The translations under genes and the position numbers were made by a program. Under the pieces are notes generated by a model that did not search any database, had not been told where the DNA came from, and saw nothing but the letters and a program-made list of their open reading frames with translations. From Aurantiacibacter poecillastricola (lineage in GTDB: Bacteria; Pseudomonadota; Alphaproteobacteria; Sphingomonadales; Sphingomonadaceae): 64,000 nucleotides of DNA. The stretch is taken from the NCBI RefSeq assembly GCF_030730945.1, contig NZ_JAVAMS010000004.1, positions 186,001 to 250,000 of the forward strand, in the 5' to 3' direction. Shown one piece after another: positions 63,868 to 64,000 of this stretch (position 1 is its first letter; every line of letters begins with the position of its first letter).

Positions 63868-64000
63868 AACACCCCGATTTCCAGCCCCGCGGCAAGCGTC
63901 GCGCCCAGTTCGCGGGCCTGCTCAAGCTCCGCTTCGCCGATGGTCTTGTCGGCGAGGATTTCGTCTTTCGTCTGCGCGCCGACATTGACGATGGGCGTAT
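63864..64000 (-). CDS. unidentified protein, C-terminal part (partial)
   Basis: Minus-strand frame open from the window edge to a TAG at 63864-63866, ending [15 protein letters not shown]. The stop overlaps the rbfA stop. Regular amino acid use ([18 protein letters not shown]) suggests a real protein with a helix near its end; I cannot assign it. Confidence 0.55.
   Translation of the reverse strand, partial: TPIVNVGAQTKDEILADKTIGEAELEQARELGATLAAGLEIGVF

Overview
The window comes from a high-GC alphaproteobacterium, most likely an Erythrobacteraceae/sphingomonad. The case rests on astaxanthin-type carotenoid genes (crtW-crtZ), many TonB-dependent receptors, a sphingomonad-style nusA-infB operon with an acidic-tailed NusA, the F1-ATPase zeta inhibitor (DUF1476), PspC/PspB proteins and extensive GTG/TTG starts with 1-4 bp stop/start overlaps. 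No phage, insertion sequence or CRISPR array was seen.

Region 1 (1-18.9 kb) is an accessory locus for a sulfated glycan: a PQQ-dehydrogenase/cytochrome c fusion, a SnoaL-like protein, a TonB receptor, five S1-type sulfatases all carrying the C-x-P-S-R maturation motif, a secreted formylglycine-generating-enzyme homologue with both catalytic cysteines, a GH3 glycosidase, an MFS transporter and a LacI-family regulator. Four copies of a GACAACGTTGTC-type palindrome lie in front of the TonB receptor (two copies), in the lacI/sulfatase divergent promoter and in front of the sulfatase-MFS operon. I infer one LacI-controlled regulon: import by TonB receptor, desulfation by FGE-activated sulfatases, glycosidic cleavage by GH3, inner-membrane uptake by MFS. 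The glycan itself cannot be named from the sequence.

Region 2 (19-25.8 kb) holds tRNA-Thr, a TM2 protein, rarA with a coupled RNase H-like protein, a PadR regulator with a collagen-like GPFGP tract, a GT4 glycosyltransferase and membrane/lipoprotein genes. Region 3 (25.8-27.6 kb) looks more AT-rich, carries small orphan genes and short dispersed repeats. Region 4 (27.6-38.5 kb) has a Crp/Fnr regulator, typA, a second TonB receptor, RDD and DUF805 proteins and the conserved divergent tesA / ybbA-ybbP set.

Region 5 (38.5-50.7 kb) is core genome: recF, yhhQ, tRNA-Arg, a succinate-semialdehyde-type dehydrogenase, an SRAP protein, grxD-bolA-DUF1476, leuC/leuD with two inserted small genes, and crtW-crtZ. 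Just upstream of recF, on the other strand, is a sigma-54 promoter driving two tandem approx. 40-residue membrane peptides and a PspC-domain protein.

Region 6 (51-56.2 kb) is an enlarged phage-shock (Psp) operon: pspF divergent from a canonical sigma-54 promoter that reads a 50-residue membrane peptide, pspA, pspB, pspC and then six tandem small single-pass coiled-coil proteins that share a C-terminal motif with each other and with PspC. The two sigma-54 promoters share TTGGGAA(A)T-type upstream elements at similar distances, so I infer a two-operon PspF regulon. This is the most novel system in the window. Region 7 (56.3-64 kb) is rimP-nusA-ylxR-infB-(PaaI)-(DUF1697)-rbfA.
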